Part shown: one piece after another, positions 26,627 to 35,613 of the stretch
Position numbering within the stretch: position 1 is the stretch's first letter
How the letters are laid out: each line of letters opens with the position of its first letter
Source of the DNA: Rhodobacteraceae bacterium Alg238-R152
GTDB taxonomy: Bacteria > Pseudomonadota > Alphaproteobacteria > Rhodobacterales > Rhodobacteraceae
Reading direction: 5' to 3'
Assembly (NCBI GenBank): GCA_900537125.1
Contig: UNRJ01000006.1
Span: 248,001 to 312,000, forward strand
DNA: 64,000 bases
The notes under the pieces: generated by a model
Databases searched by the model: none
Seen by the model: only the letters and a program-made list of their open reading frames with translations
Told to the model about the DNA's origin: nothing
Position numbers and translations under genes: made by a program

Positions 26627-28288
26627 ATGACAAACTCAGTGATTCTTCCTGATCTTCTGAAATTGACCGGAGCCGCTGTTGCGCCGGTGGAGAGTATTCT
26701 AGAAACCGCAATTGCGCGGGTGAAAGAGACTGTCACCGAAGATGGACGCGTTTCAGGTAAGCTCATCGAGCAAAATCAAACGGCAGCCCATGGCCTTAGC
26801 TGGTTGGCCACCTACGCACAATCGTTGAAGCAAATGCAAGCTTGGGCGAAAAAGCTGGATGGCGAAGGCAAGTTTGGCGAGATCGAACAGATCATCCACC
26901 AGGTCGCCTTTGGTGAGTACCTCTGGCAAGTCTATGGCGGCATTCCAATGAGCCAGGGTGAGATTGTGCGCCTGCAGGACCTTGGGCTGACGCAAGATGA
27001 AACTCGGGGCCTGATGGCGCCAGAGGTTATGACACTCTGTGACAAAGGAAATTCTCAGGCGGCTCGTATGCGTCTTGTAGAGCTGATGCAGGAGCAGGCA
27101 GCAAACATCACCGTGGGCCAGACCGGCCTCGATGATGAGCTGGAAATGATCCGAGAACAGTTCCGCCGGTTTGCGGTGGATCGCGTTGAGCCAAACGCCC
27201 ATGAGTGGCACCTCAAAGATGAACTCATTCCAATGGAAATCATTGAAGAGCTTGCCGAAATGGGGGTGTTTGGCCTGACCATTCCGGAGGAGTACGGCGG
27301 CTTTGGCCTCTCCAAGGCTTCCATGGTTGTTGTCTCTGAAGAGCTGTCACGCGGCTATATTGGCGTGGGCTCCCTGGGCACCCGCTCCGAGATTGCGGCG
27401 GAGCTGATCCTCTGTGGCGGTACTGAAGAGCAGAAACAGCAGTGGCTGCCAAAACTCTCCAGCGCCGAGATCTTGCCGACGGCTGTCTTTACAGAGCCAA
27501 ACACTGGTTCTGATCTTGGCTCTTTGCGCACACGCGCGGTAAAGACCGAGGACGGCAACTGGGAAGTGACAGGCAACAAAACCTGGATCACCCATGCGGC
27601 CCGCACCCAAGTGATGACGCTTTTGGCGCGTACCAACCCGGATTCGACGGACCACCGTGGCCTGTCCATGTTCCTTGCTGAGAAAACGCCGGGTTCTGAG
27701 GAGAACCCCTTCCCAACCGAAGGCATGACCGGTGGTGAAATCGAGGTGCTGGGTTATCGCGGCATGAAGGAATATGAGCTGGCCTTCGACGGCTTCAAAG
27801 TCAAAGGTGAGAACCTTCTTGGCGGCGAAGAAGGCAAAGGTTTCAAACAGTTGATGGAAACCTTCGAATCCGCCCGTATTCAGACTGCGGCGCGCGCGAT
27901 TGGGGTTGCACAGTCGGCGCTGGACGTGGGCACGCAGTATGGCATCGACCGAAAGCAGTTTGGCAAATCTCTGATCAACTTCCCGCGCGTGGCTGGGAAA
28001 CTGGCCATGATGGCGGTGGAAATTATGATCGCCCGCCAACTGACCTACTTCTCTGCATGGGAGAAAGACCATGGACATCGGTGTGACCTCGAGGCTGGTA
28101 TGGCCAAGCTTCTGGGCGCGCGAGTGGCCTGGGCGGCGGCGGACAACGCCCTGCAAATTCATGGTGGTAACGGCTTTGCGCTGGAGTACAGCGTGAGCCG
28201 CATCCTGTGTGACGCGCGCATCCTCAACATCTTTGAAGGCGCTGCGGAAATTCAGGCTCAAGTGATTGCGAGACGTTTGCTGAGCTGA
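26627..28288 (+). CDS. mcd: (2S)-methylsuccinyl-CoA dehydrogenase
   Basis: A 553-residue acyl-CoA dehydrogenase, about 150 residues longer than usual members at its N-terminus, which is the hallmark of Mcd of the ethylmalonyl-CoA pathway (FAD-linked oxidation of methylsuccinyl-CoA to mesaconyl-CoA). The dehydrogenase core starts near residue 165. Seen: TEPNTGSDLGSLRTRA (flavin/substrate region), NKTWITHAA, and the C-terminal HGGNGFALEY and FEGAAEIQ. A frame opens at 26600, but AGGA with seven-base spacing before 26627 favours this start. Other pathway genes (ccr, mch) are not in the window. Name rests on the extension and core motifs. Confidence 0.85.
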   Translation: MTNSVILPDLLKLTGAAVAPVESILETAIARVKETVTEDGRVSGKLIEQNQTAAHGLSWLATYAQSLKQMQAWAKKLDGEGKFGEIEQIIHQVAFGEYLWQVYGGIPMSQGEIVRLQDLGLTQDETRGLMAPEVMTLCDKGNSQAARMRLVELMQEQAANITVGQTGLDDELEMIREQFRRFAVDRVEPNAHEWHLKDELIPMEIIEELAEMGVFGLTIPEEYGGFGLSKASMVVVSEELSRGYIGVGSLGTRSEIAAELILCGGTEEQKQQWLPKLSSAEILPTAVFTEPNTGSDLGSLRTRAVKTEDGNWEVTGNKTWITHAARTQVMTLLARTNPDSTDHRGLSMFLAEKTPGSEENPFPTEGMTGGEIEVLGYRGMKEYELAFDGFKVKGENLLGGEEGKGFKQLMETFESARIQTAARAIGVAQSALDVGTQYGIDRKQFGKSLINFPRVAGKLAMMAVEIMIARQLTYFSAWEKDHGHRCDLEAGMAKLLGARVAWAAADNALQIHGGNGFALEYSVSRILCDARILNIFEGAAEIQAQVIARRLLS

Positions 28289-28318
28289 CACCCGCTCTCA
28301 GTTAGACAGCAGACAATG

Positions 28319-28345
28319 CGCGGCTCCTTTGGGGGCCGCGTTTTT
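28319..28345 (+). terminator. Rho-independent terminator of mcd
   Basis: A nine-base stem (28319-28327 with 28332-28340, one G-T pair), a TTTG loop, and a run of five T residues after the right arm. Confidence 0.8.
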
Positions 28346-28550
28346 CTTTGCTCTTTGAGCACATCTTAACAAGGAATCAGCGGCCAAAGTCCGCTCAAAA
28401 TCCACGTCGGTATTGCGTCGGTATCACGACTGTTTTGCGGAGGTGCGGTTTTCAGTGCAATCTGGTCCGGGAGATATGAACACAACGCGCGCTGTTGCGG
28501 CGAATTGCGCCACAAAACAGGCCCGGTGAACAACGGAAAGGAAAGCCAAA
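28346..28550. other. Intergenic region with no gene
   Basis: About 200 bases between the mcd terminator and the next small gene. It contains the tandem CGTCGGTATTGCGTCGGTAT but no recognised regulatory element. AAAGGAAAG just before 28551 serves as the next gene's ribosome site. Confidence 0.4.
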
Positions 28551-28853
28551 ATGCGCTGTATCACCATCACCTATGATTACGACGGCGATGACATGGTGTG
28601 GGTCGCCACATGCGAGGCCTTCATCAACGCCGTGGGAAACGACCCCGCCGCCCAGGGGTTCTCTTATCAAGTTGCCGTGGCCGACAATGGCGTAACACGC
28701 GTTCATTGGGGGCGCTGGGACAGCGATGCCACGTTGAAGCATGTTCAAAGCCAAGAATACTTCGCGACCTTTGCAGCAAAGGTGAAAGAGTTTGCAGACG
28801 GCGCGCCGGATGCGGTGGTCGCGACACTGCGCGACCACACCGGCAATTGGTGA
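28551..28853 (+). CDS. Hypothetical protein, possibly ferredoxin-like alpha/beta barrel
   Basis: A 100-residue protein preceded by AAAGGAAAG. The pattern of an N-terminal beta segment (MRCITITYDYDGDD) and EYFATFAAKVKEFADG near the end resembles small monooxygenase/Dabb-like folds, but the resemblance is weak. The stop is three bases from the convergent membrane-protein stop. Function unknown. Confidence 0.6.
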   Translation: MRCITITYDYDGDDMVWVATCEAFINAVGNDPAAQGFSYQVAVADNGVTRVHWGRWDSDATLKHVQSQEYFATFAAKVKEFADGAPDAVVATLRDHTGNW

Positions 28854-28856
28854 CGT

Positions 28857-29255
28857 TCAGGCAGCGCCCCCGCGGCGGGACGGTGCTTTGTCCACCCGGA
28901 TACCCATCGCCATTATGGCTGAGATCAGCCCAAATATGATCCACTGCGGCATGACCGTGAGGTTGCCAAGCAGCGCCATGCCGTAGCCGATGAAGAGGCC
29001 TACAAACCCAAGCTGCGTCGCAATCATGAGCCAGGCCATTGGCGCATTGGGGTTGCGCGCGAGCCAGGCACAGCCGGCACCAAAAACCAACAACATCACT
29101 GTGACTGCGTGCCAGACCACCGCCCCAACAGCGCGGACGGCCGGATGCAGGTCGCTTTCCTGGATCGGTACGTGAATCTCTGGACCTCCCAAAAACACAT
29201 GCACGCCAGTTGTCAAAAACAGCAGCCCGGCGGCAGTTAGCATCCACTTGTTCAT
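28857..29255 (-). CDS. Four-helix membrane protein under TetR-divergent control
   Basis: A 132-residue protein with four hydrophobic segments (residues about 5-20, 43-65, 72-92 and 97-117) and a charged C-terminus. The ATG at 29255 has GGAG six bases upstream; a GTG one codon earlier is not used. It is divergent from a TetR regulator with two matching operators between them, so it is the likely target. The family is conserved in roseobacters by my recollection, with no function known. Confidence 0.7.
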   Translation of the reverse strand: MNKWMLTAAGLLFLTTGVHVFLGGPEIHVPIQESDLHPAVRAVGAVVWHAVTVMLLVFGAGCAWLARNPNAPMAWLMIATQLGFVGLFIGYGMALLGNLTVMPQWIIFGLISAIMAMGIRVDKAPSRRGGAA

Positions 29256-29270
29256 CACATTCTCCTAAGC

Positions 29271-29288
29271 CCATACGCTATCGTATGG
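29271..29288. promoter_or_regulatory. TetR operator candidate 1
   Basis: Inverted repeat CCATACG / CGTATGG with a 4-base spacer. Its inner core ATACG-N4-CGTAT equals that of the second site. It lies just upstream of the membrane-protein start on the minus strand. Confidence 0.65.
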
Positions 29289-29319
29289 TCAGGCGTGACT
29301 CCTTTGCTTGCGAGAGTCA

Positions 29320-29333
29320 ATACGGTGCCGTAT
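29320..29333. promoter_or_regulatory. TetR operator candidate 2
   Basis: ATACGGTGCCGTAT, an inverted repeat of six-base arms with a 2-base spacer and the same ATACG-N4-CGTAT core as the site at 29271. The centre-to-centre distance is 47 bases. It ends nine bases before the TetR start. Confidence 0.65.
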
Positions 29334-29341
29334 GTTTAGGC

Positions 29342-29902
29342 ATGGCAAAACGACTTTCAAAAGACGACTGGATCAAGGCAGGCTTCCTGGCCCTGACAGA
29401 CGCGGGCCCCAAGGCCCTTAAGGCAGAGCCACTCGCGCGACGCCTTGGCGCCACAAAAGGTTCATTTTATTGGCATTTTGACGATGTCTCGGCCTTTCAC
29501 GCAGCGATGATGGAGACTTGGGAAACTCGGGCCTTCGCAGAAATTATCACGTTGGTAGAGCAACAGGGGACGGCGGTGCGCAAATTGCGGGAGTTGGCAC
29601 AAATTGCTGCAGCCGGAGCGCCCGAGGATTTTGGCGGGATCGCTGCGGAACCGTCGATCCGGGCCTGGGCGCGAGAAAGTGATACTGTCGCCACTGCCGT
29701 ACTGCAAATTGACACAAAGCGGATGGCTTATGTGCAAGACTTGTTCGAAGAGATCGGATTGACCAATCCGGAGTTGACGCGCGTGCTTTACGCCGCCTTT
29801 GTGGGTATGGAGGAGCTTTCTACGCGCGATGGTACATTGAACAGTCCCGCGCTGGGAACTCTAGTGGATTTGATATTGGCATTACATGAGGCGGATAGAT
29901 GA
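29342..29902 (+). CDS. TetR/AcrR-family transcriptional regulator
   Basis: A 186-residue regulator with the N-terminal TetR helix-turn-helix (about residues 8-50, with ARRLGATKGSFYWHFDDVSAF) and an all-helical ligand domain. The long frame from 29210 runs through the divergent promoter region, so I start at ATG 29342. It is divergent from the membrane protein at 28857 and its stop overlaps the next gene's start (ATGA at 29899-29902). Two matching inverted repeats in its promoter region point to autoregulation. Confidence 0.88.
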   Translation: MAKRLSKDDWIKAGFLALTDAGPKALKAEPLARRLGATKGSFYWHFDDVSAFHAAMMETWETRAFAEIITLVEQQGTAVRKLRELAQIAAAGAPEDFGGIAAEPSIRAWARESDTVATAVLQIDTKRMAYVQDLFEEIGLTNPELTRVLYAAFVGMEELSTRDGTLNSPALGTLVDLILALHEADR

Positions 29903-30291
29903 GATTTGGATTTTTGGCCGTGACGGCAATGTTGGGATTGGCTGCGTGTGACCCTTCTGAAACGGTCACCAAATACGGCGGCATGGACTACGACTGGCAT
30001 TTGACCGAAGTGGACGACGCACCCGTTGATTATTCAGCGGTGGTTGCCTTTGGCCCACATGGCAGCGTCAATGGCGTCGGGCCGTGTAATGGGTTTTCCG
30101 GCTCACAAAGCAAACCGTATCCCTGGATCTCTATACAAATCGACTTTGTTGAGGAGCTGTACTGCTCTGGCATAGATGACGAAGAAGCCTTTTTGGCCTC
30201 TTTGATGGAAATGACGTTGGTAGAAGTGTCTGGCGACAGCTTGGTTATGAGCAATGACGCCGGTCGTGAGATGGCCTTCAAAGGGCACTAA
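29899..30291 (+). CDS. META-domain lipoprotein (HslJ-like)
   Basis: A 130-residue protein with a lipoprotein signal peptide (lipobox LAAC, Cys17) and a META domain: [11 protein letters not shown] near the start, GPCNGFSG in the middle, and a C-terminal strand. META/HslJ proteins are outer-membrane or secreted small beta proteins linked to heat shock or novobiocin resistance. Translation is coupled to the TetR gene, and it overlaps the recO 3' end on the other strand. Confidence 0.85.
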   Translation: MRFGFLAVTAMLGLAACDPSETVTKYGGMDYDWHLTEVDDAPVDYSAVVAFGPHGSVNGVGPCNGFSGSQSKPYPWISIQIDFVEELYCSGIDDEEAFLASLMEMTLVEVSGDSLVMSNDAGREMAFKGH

Positions 30292-31009
30292 TCCGCCGAC
30301 CAAAAAGGTCCACAAAACGGGCACGCGCCTCCGGCAGGGGTTTGTCGCCAAGGGCCGGGGCCAATTTCTCGGATAGGAAGTATCCTGTTGTTGAGAGCGC
30401 TTGTAGGATTTCTGCGTCAGGCGCCTCACCCGCACCACACAAAACCGGAGGCAATGGCAGCAAGCGGTCGGCCCACTCTCCCGCCCCTTTTGAGGATACA
30501 GCCCGCCCGGATTTTGGAGATACGTAAATCAGGTTTTCAATGCTGCCCGTGACGGCGCATTCGGAGAGGTCGAGACCATAGCCAAGTTCCGTTAGCAGGG
30601 CCATTTCCCAACGCAGATAGGCCAGCGGCCAAAGCTCGTTCTGCCCTAAGAGATCAAGCAATTGTGTGCTTTGGGAATACAATGCCGGATGGGGTTCCCG
30701 ATCCGGCAAGCAGAAGGCCAGAAGCGCGGTGACAGCGTTGAGACCTGCAAGTGCAAAGCGGTCCGAGAGCACGGCGGTTCGGGACCGCAGAGGCTCTACC
30801 GTAAAGCTGCCGATATGATCAGACAGACGCGCACGCCAAGCGAGATCAAGTTGTCCGCCTGGTTGCAGAATCGGGGTCATCTTACGGCTCACGCCACCAC
30901 GTACAATGCCGGCGTGGCGCCCACGTTCAGCCGTAAAAACCTCCAGAATCACCGAGGTTTCGCCGTGTTTGCGTGTGTTGAGCACAAAGCCCTGATCGCG
31001 CCAGTCCAT
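30278..31009 (-). CDS. recO: DNA repair protein RecO
   Basis: A 243-residue recombination mediator of usual length that loads RecA on SSB-coated DNA with RecR. The N-terminal OB fold starts [19 protein letters not shown], and the GxxxxR segments [12 protein letters not shown] are seen. The ATG at 31009 has AAAGGAGAGG upstream. The zinc-binding Cys set of some RecO proteins is not evident. Its 3' end overlaps that of the META lipoprotein by 14 bases. Confidence 0.93.
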   Translation of the reverse strand: MDWRDQGFVLNTRKHGETSVILEVFTAERGRHAGIVRGGVSRKMTPILQPGGQLDLAWRARLSDHIGSFTVEPLRSRTAVLSDRFALAGLNAVTALLAFCLPDREPHPALYSQSTQLLDLLGQNELWPLAYLRWEMALLTELGYGLDLSECAVTGSIENLIYVSPKSGRAVSSKGAGEWADRLLPLPPVLCGAGEAPDAEILQALSTTGYFLSEKLAPALGDKPLPEARARFVDLFGRRISAL

Positions 31010-31070
31010 GACCTCTCCTTTGTGCGTAGAAAAGCCTGTGGATGGCAGAAAGGGAAGCGGATTGTGGGCC

Positions 31071-31400
31071 TCAGTCTGACAGGCCGGGCTCGTCCAAAAG
31101 GTGACGGCCTTGACGGTCTTCGACTTCGATCACCCAAACATCGGTGTCAAAACTGCGCTGACGGGTCAGACTGGAATCCACATCCGCCTCTTCACCTTCC
31201 GCGAGAACAGCCCACCGGCGTTCGCCACTCATGAGATCGAAGCTGCGTTGAAACACGGTGGCCTTCCCATTCAGCGTATTCAGCTTAATCAGCACCGCAC
31301 CAGCTGTGTTGTCGCCATGAGCAACCACAAATGCCGGGATATCCGCCAATCGAAGTCGGGCCAAATAAGCGTGAACCCAAAACTCTGCCGTTAACCGCAT
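31071..31400 (-). CDS. DUF1491 family protein
   Basis: A 109-residue protein matching DUF1491, a short conserved family of alphaproteobacteria. It begins [18 protein letters not shown] and carries [20 protein letters not shown]. Function unknown. It lies between era and recO in the same orientation, a usual roseobacter location. Confidence 0.85.
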   Translation of the reverse strand: MRLTAEFWVHAYLARLRLADIPAFVVAHGDNTAGAVLIKLNTLNGKATVFQRSFDLMSGERRWAVLAEGEEADVDSSLTRQRSFDTDVWVIEVEDRQGRHLLDEPGLSD

Positions 31401-31424
31401 GACAACCCATTAAACCTATGGTAG

Positions 31425-31452
31425 CAATTCGCACCCGCATTGCGGGTAATTG
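31425..31452. repeat. Compound inverted repeat between DUF1491 and a small membrane gene
   Basis: ACCCGCA (31433-31439) and TGCGGGT (31441-31447) are exact complements with one base between. Outside them CAATT (31425-31429) pairs with AATTG (31448-31452) if a 3-base CGC bulge is allowed. It lies in the divergent promoter region of two small genes, so it could be an operator. Confidence 0.4.
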
Positions 31453-31472
31453 GTATGCAAGGACTTTGAAAA

Positions 31473-31661
31473 ATGCGCCCGGAACTGCGAATTCCTTGGT
31501 CGGCGCGGCTTATGTTTTTGGCCGCTTTGATCCTTATCGGGCTTGAGGCCGGAGGGTTGATCCCGTCCGACAAGATGCCTGCAATCCACATTGCCATTGC
31601 TCTGTTTGCGGTGGCAGCTGTGGTCTGGGGCCTTGTTGCTGTCATGCGTTTCCGTCGCTGA
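31473..31661 (+). CDS. Small two-helix membrane protein
   Basis: A 62-residue hydrophobic protein with two predicted helices (about 12-32 and 38-58) and basic ends. A weak AAGGA lies about ten bases upstream of the ATG. It is a plus-strand gene in an otherwise minus-strand block, and its 3' end overlaps the era 3' end by 20 bases. No function known; the coding nature rests on composition and spacing only. Confidence 0.55.
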   Translation: MRPELRIPWSARLMFLAALILIGLEAGGLIPSDKMPAIHIAIALFAVAAVVWGLVAVMRFRR

Positions 31662-32550
31662 AATCAAGTCCCATTTCGGAATAACGCTCTTTCTCCTCGA
31701 GCCAGTTCGGACGCACTTTCACCTGCAAGAACAGGTGGATACGACGCCCCATAAACTCTTCGAGCTCTTCGCGCGCAGCTTTTGAGACCGCCTTGATGGT
31801 CTCACCTTTGTTGCCCAACACAATGCCTTTGTGACCGTCGCGCATCACATAAATCATCTGATCCACACGGGCGGAGCCATCTTTGCGCTCATCCCAGCTC
31901 TCGGTCTCCACCGTCATCTGATATGGCAGTTCCTGATGCAGGCGCAGGGTGAGCTTTTCCCGGGTGATTTCGGCGGCAATCATGCGCATCGGCAGATCTG
32001 CAATTTGATCCTCCGGGTAAAGCCACGGGCCTTCCGGCAAGTCTTTCGCCAACCAAGTGCGCAGATCGGCGCACCCAAAGCCTTTTTCAGCGGAAATCAT
32101 GAAGGTTTCGGCAAAGGAAAAGCGCTCATTGAGGTCTTGAGTCAGAGCGAGAAGCACGTCTGATTTCACGCGGTCGATCTTGTTGATCGCCAAGGCGACT
32201 TTGCGGCCTTCGCCAAACTCTTGCAGCCGCTCCAGAATGGCTTCAACACCTTTGGTCACCCCGCGATGGGCCTCCACCATCATCACAATCACGTCGGCAT
32301 CGGCCGCGCCACCCCAAGCCGCAGCGACCATGGCGCGGTCCAGACGACGGCGAGGAACAAATAGACCGGGTGTGTCAACAAACACCAACTGGCTGTCACC
32401 CTCAATCGCCACACCTCGGATGCGAGAGCGGGTGGTTTGCACCTTATGGGTCACAATCGAGACCTTTGCCCCCACCATTTGATTGGTGAGTGTGGATTTG
32501 CCCGCGTTGGGCTCTCCGATCAGGGCAACGAATCCGGCGCGTGTGGTCAT
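31642..32550 (-). CDS. era: GTPase Era
   Basis: A 302-residue 16S rRNA-binding GTPase needed for 30S assembly. Seen: G1 GEPNAGKST, G3 DTPG (VFVDTPGLF), G4 NKID, and a C-terminal KH domain (GSARVDQMIYVMRDGHKG). The frame extends to ATG 32574 or 32649, but the ATG at 32550 (AAGG upstream) gives the length usual for Era. It follows rnc on the same strand, the classic rnc-era pair. Confidence 0.95.
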   Translation of the reverse strand: MTTRAGFVALIGEPNAGKSTLTNQMVGAKVSIVTHKVQTTRSRIRGVAIEGDSQLVFVDTPGLFVPRRRLDRAMVAAAWGGAADADVIVMMVEAHRGVTKGVEAILERLQEFGEGRKVALAINKIDRVKSDVLLALTQDLNERFSFAETFMISAEKGFGCADLRTWLAKDLPEGPWLYPEDQIADLPMRMIAAEITREKLTLRLHQELPYQMTVETESWDERKDGSARVDQMIYVMRDGHKGIVLGNKGETIKAVSKAAREELEEFMGRRIHLFLQVKVRPNWLEEKERYSEMGLDFSDGNA

Positions 32551-32661
32551 GAGGTCTGCCTTTGTGTCAGCCATTTTACGAGTTAAGGCGCGTCTGTAGC
32601 TTACTTTGCCATGCAGGGCTAGGGTTAGCTTTGCAAAGGCGCTATGCAAAAGCCCTGTGGT

Positions 32662-33342
32662 CTAGGCGGTCATCTGCGCCAGCAGTGCGCTCGCGGCGGC
32701 TTGCTCCGCTTTGCGTTTGGAACTGTCGGTCGCTTCTGCCGAGGCGCCGTTTTCAAGTTTTGCGGCAATTGTGAATACCGGGGCGTGGTCTGGGCCGGAG
32801 CGTTTCACCAACTCATATTTGGGAGGTGGCAGTTTGCGGGCCTGTGCCCATTCCTGCAGAGAGGTTTTGGGATCTCGGGCGTCCGCGTCAACGGTTTTAA
32901 CCCGGTCTCCCCAAAGGCGCAGGATCAGCTTTTTGGCCACGTCAAATCCGGCATCTCGATAAACGGCGGCCAACACAGCTTCCATTGCGTCACCCAGCAA
33001 CGCCTCCTTGCGGCGGCCACCAGACATCATTTCGGAACGGCCCAGTTTGAGAGCCTCCCCAAGATCAATCTCACGCGCCACATCTGCGCATGCCTCTTTG
33101 CGCACCAGCGCGTTAAAACGCGGGGCCAAAGTGCCTTCGGCGGCTGATTTATCGTGTTCCAATAGGGCTTCGGACATCACAAGGCCAAGTACCCGGTCGC
33201 CCAGAAACTCGAGGCGCTGATTATCTTGGCGTGTAGGAGACGACATCGAAGAGTGTGTAACCGCGCGCACCAGAAGCTCGGGGCGGGAAAACTTGTGCCC
33301 CAGGCGCGCTTCAAGCGCTCTAAGATCCGCAGAAAGCTTCAC
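32662..33342 (-). CDS. rnc: Ribonuclease III
   Basis: A 226-residue double-strand-specific RNase that processes rRNA precursors. The N-terminal catalytic domain has the signature [14 protein letters not shown] with its acidic residues, then the second acidic cluster around [16 protein letters not shown]. The C-terminal dsRBD starts about residue 155 ([12 protein letters not shown]). It sits between lepB and era, nine bases after lepB on this strand. Confidence 0.96.
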   Translation of the reverse strand: MKLSADLRALEARLGHKFSRPELLVRAVTHSSMSSPTRQDNQRLEFLGDRVLGLVMSEALLEHDKSAAEGTLAPRFNALVRKEACADVAREIDLGEALKLGRSEMMSGGRRKEALLGDAMEAVLAAVYRDAGFDVAKKLILRLWGDRVKTVDADARDPKTSLQEWAQARKLPPPKYELVKRSGPDHAPVFTIAAKLENGASAEATDSSKRKAEQAAASALLAQMTA

Positions 33343-33350
33343 AGTCTACC

Positions 33351-34190
33351 TCACTCCACCCCTTTAAAGAAACGGTCACTGCGCCATGTCCAGAAAGCAA
33401 ACATAGACCGACCAGCGGATGAGAACATGATACGGTCGGCGCGACCAATCAAGTTTTCATACGGCACAAAACCAACCCCGCCCACGGCCTTTGGCACCCG
33501 GCTGTCGGTGGAGTTGTCCCGGTTGTCGCCCATAAAGAAGAAGTGGCCTTCGGGCACTGTATAGACGTCGGTGTGGTCAGATTGCTGATTGGTGATGTTG
33601 AGCGTGCTATAGCTCACTCCGTTGGGCAGAGTTTCGATAATGCGGGATTTTGCGCAGACACCGCCGTTGCCAACCGGGCCGTTTTCGCAACGGGGGCGGT
33701 GGCCTTGTGGGCCTTGCGGACCATATTCCTCACGGAACACACCGCCGTCTTCGCGTTTTACCGGCACCCCATTAATATGAACAACACTATTGATGACCTG
33801 AACCTTGTCACCGGGCAAGCCGATCAGCCGTTTGATGAAGTCAAAGCCAGTCACCGGGTGGCGGAACACCACCACGTCGCCCCGCTCTGGCTCGCCGCCC
33901 AAAAAGCGGTCATTGCTGCCCTTGCCCATCCAGCCACAGAGATCTTTAGCGTCCACATTCACACCAATTGCGGGGATACGCACCGATGGACAGGAGGAAT
34001 AGGAATAGCCGTAGGTCATCTTGTTTACGAACAGGAAGTCCCCAATCAGCAGCGTGTCTTTCATGGACCCTGACGGAATCCAAAAGGGCTGAAAGAACAA
34101 GGTGCGGAACACACCGGCGATCAAGAGCGCCCAGAAGATCGTTTTGATGGTCTCGACGATGCCGCTGTCGCTTTTGGCTTTTTCCGCCAT
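33351..34190 (-). CDS. lepB: Signal peptidase I
   Basis: A 279-residue membrane-bound peptidase that removes Sec signal peptides. Seen: an N-terminal helix (about 15-33), the nucleophile in PSGSM (Ser42), the general-base Lys in FIKRLIGLPGD, and the box GDNRDNSTDSR near the C-terminus. A frame opens at 34220, but ATG 34190 has GGAG upstream. Gene order lepB-rnc-era is conserved in many bacteria. Confidence 0.96.
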   Translation of the reverse strand: MAEKAKSDSGIVETIKTIFWALLIAGVFRTLFFQPFWIPSGSMKDTLLIGDFLFVNKMTYGYSYSSCPSVRIPAIGVNVDAKDLCGWMGKGSNDRFLGGEPERGDVVVFRHPVTGFDFIKRLIGLPGDKVQVINSVVHINGVPVKREDGGVFREEYGPQGPQGHRPRCENGPVGNGGVCAKSRIIETLPNGVSYSTLNITNQQSDHTDVYTVPEGHFFFMGDNRDNSTDSRVPKAVGGVGFVPYENLIGRADRIMFSSAGRSMFAFWTWRSDRFFKGVE

Positions 34191-34259
34191 AGGGTCTGTC
34201 TCCGCTCGATTTACAGCCATTTTTGGTCTGAGATTACATGCGGGCGCGGGCGCGTACTG

Positions 34260-34682
34260 TCAACCCGACTGGGCGGACTCTTCTGTGATTGGACGGGCTT
34301 CGATCACCACAAACGCCTGTGCCCATGGGTGGTCGTCGGTCAGTGTGACATGGATGATGGCTTCATGGCCTTCAGGCGTCATCTTTTCCAAACGCTCTTT
34401 GGCCCAGCCGGTCACCTCCATGACAGGTTGCCCGGTGCGCAGATTGGACACCGCCATGTCTTTCCAACTGATGCCCATGGCGAGCCCTGTGCCCAACGCT
34501 TTGGAGCAGGCTTCTTTGGCGGCCCAGCGTTTGGCGTAAGTGCCAACGGTGTCGCGGCGGCGTTCCGCTTTGGCCTGTTCGACCTCCGTGAATACTCGGT
34601 TTTTGAACCTATCGCCGAACCGGTCAATGGTGCCTGCGATGCGGTCGATGTTGGCCAAATCAGAACCGATGCCTAAGATCAT
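34260..34682 (-). CDS. acpS: Holo-[acyl-carrier-protein] synthase
   Basis: A 140-residue phosphopantetheinyl transferase that activates ACP with CoA. Seen: [12 protein letters not shown] at the start (metal Asp8) and the second conserved stretch [15 protein letters not shown]. The ATG at 34682 overlaps the stop of the preceding Dabb gene (ATGA), which fixes the start over the longer frame from 34733. Confidence 0.95.
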   Translation of the reverse strand: MILGIGSDLANIDRIAGTIDRFGDRFKNRVFTEVEQAKAERRRDTVGTYAKRWAAKEACSKALGTGLAMGISWKDMAVSNLRTGQPVMEVTGWAKERLEKMTPEGHEAIIHVTLTDDHPWAQAFVVIEARPITEESAQSG

Positions 34683-34990
34683 GCGGACACCTCTATATCG
34701 TAAACGACGATGCCATCGGCACCACCTTCGCACAGCAAAACAAGTTTGGCGCCGAAAGCCTTGTGCGCTGGGTGCTCCGCGTAAGCCCGTAATGCCGCCT
34801 CATCCTTTGCATCAAACATGAAGCCATAGGGGTGGTTTGGGGACTTGCCTTCAAAATCCCGATTTGAGCCTGCAACAAACCCGCCGCAGTCCTCCAATCT
34901 GTCCACTAGCGCCGCCAGCCCTTCTAGAACAGGGGCCAGCTCCTCTTGGGCATCAACTTGTAAATTGAGCATCACGCAGTGACGGATCAT
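34679..34990 (-). CDS. Dabb-family stress-responsive alpha/beta-barrel protein
   Basis: A 103-residue protein with the Dabb fold: an N-terminal [10 protein letters not shown] strand, and [25 protein letters not shown] near the middle that is characteristic (residue run split: [11 protein letters not shown]). Function unknown; the family is stress-linked in plants and dimerises in bacteria. Overlaps both neighbours by four bases, so it belongs to the pdxJ-acpS operon. Confidence 0.85.
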   Translation of the reverse strand: MIRHCVMLNLQVDAQEELAPVLEGLAALVDRLEDCGGFVAGSNRDFEGKSPNHPYGFMFDAKDEAALRAYAEHPAHKAFGAKLVLLCEGGADGIVVYDIEVSA

Positions 34991-35613
34991 TGCAGTCTCG
35001 CGGTCAGGATTTTGTAGCCAGCAAAGCCGAAAAATCCGGCAAAGGCGAGATCAAAAGCGCGGCTGGCGCGGCGATATCCCCGGACAATCGCAGGAGAGGA
35101 GAACAAGAAAGCGTAGCCGATGAAGATCAGGATGGAGCCAGCAAACAGCGCGGCAAAGTAGCCAAACAGCGTGGCTGGTGTGGCGTCTGATGGGGCAACT
35201 ATGGCGTAAATCGATGCCCAGCTGAGGATGGCCTTGGGGTTGGTGATGTGCACCGCCGCACCTTTGGCGAAAAGTGTTCTAAAGGTGCCCTTGAACGGCG
35301 TACCTGCGGCGGCGGTAGCATCCTTGGCAATGGCACGTTTCAGGGCTTTGAGGGCAAGCCAGCCGAGATAAGCTGCGCCGGCGTAACGTAAGAGCTCAAA
35401 AATCCAGACATTGGCGAGCATGACAGCCGACAGGCCAAGAGCGGCGGCAATGCCCCAACTGGCGGAACCCGCGAGGATACCCGACGCGAAGGCCAAAGCC
35501 GAAGATCGGCCTTCGGACATGGCCGTGCCAGCGATGCCCATGGTTGCTGGGCCGGGGGAGCCACCGGCCATGAGCCAGGCAATCCAGATGGCAATGAACT
35601 CCGGTGTGATCAT
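34987..35613 (-). CDS. LysE/RhtB-family exporter
   Basis: A 208-residue exporter of amino acids or related small molecules with about six hydrophobic segments. The family opening GGSPGPATMGIAGTAMSEGR and the mid-protein NPKAILSWASIYAI are seen. It overlaps the genes on either side by ATGA. Substrate not predictable. Confidence 0.9.
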   Translation of the reverse strand: MITPEFIAIWIAWLMAGGSPGPATMGIAGTAMSEGRSSALAFASGILAGSASWGIAAALGLSAVMLANVWIFELLRYAGAAYLGWLALKALKRAIAKDATAAAGTPFKGTFRTLFAKGAAVHITNPKAILSWASIYAIVAPSDATPATLFGYFAALFAGSILIFIGYAFLFSSPAIVRGYRRASRAFDLAFAGFFGFAGYKILTARLQ

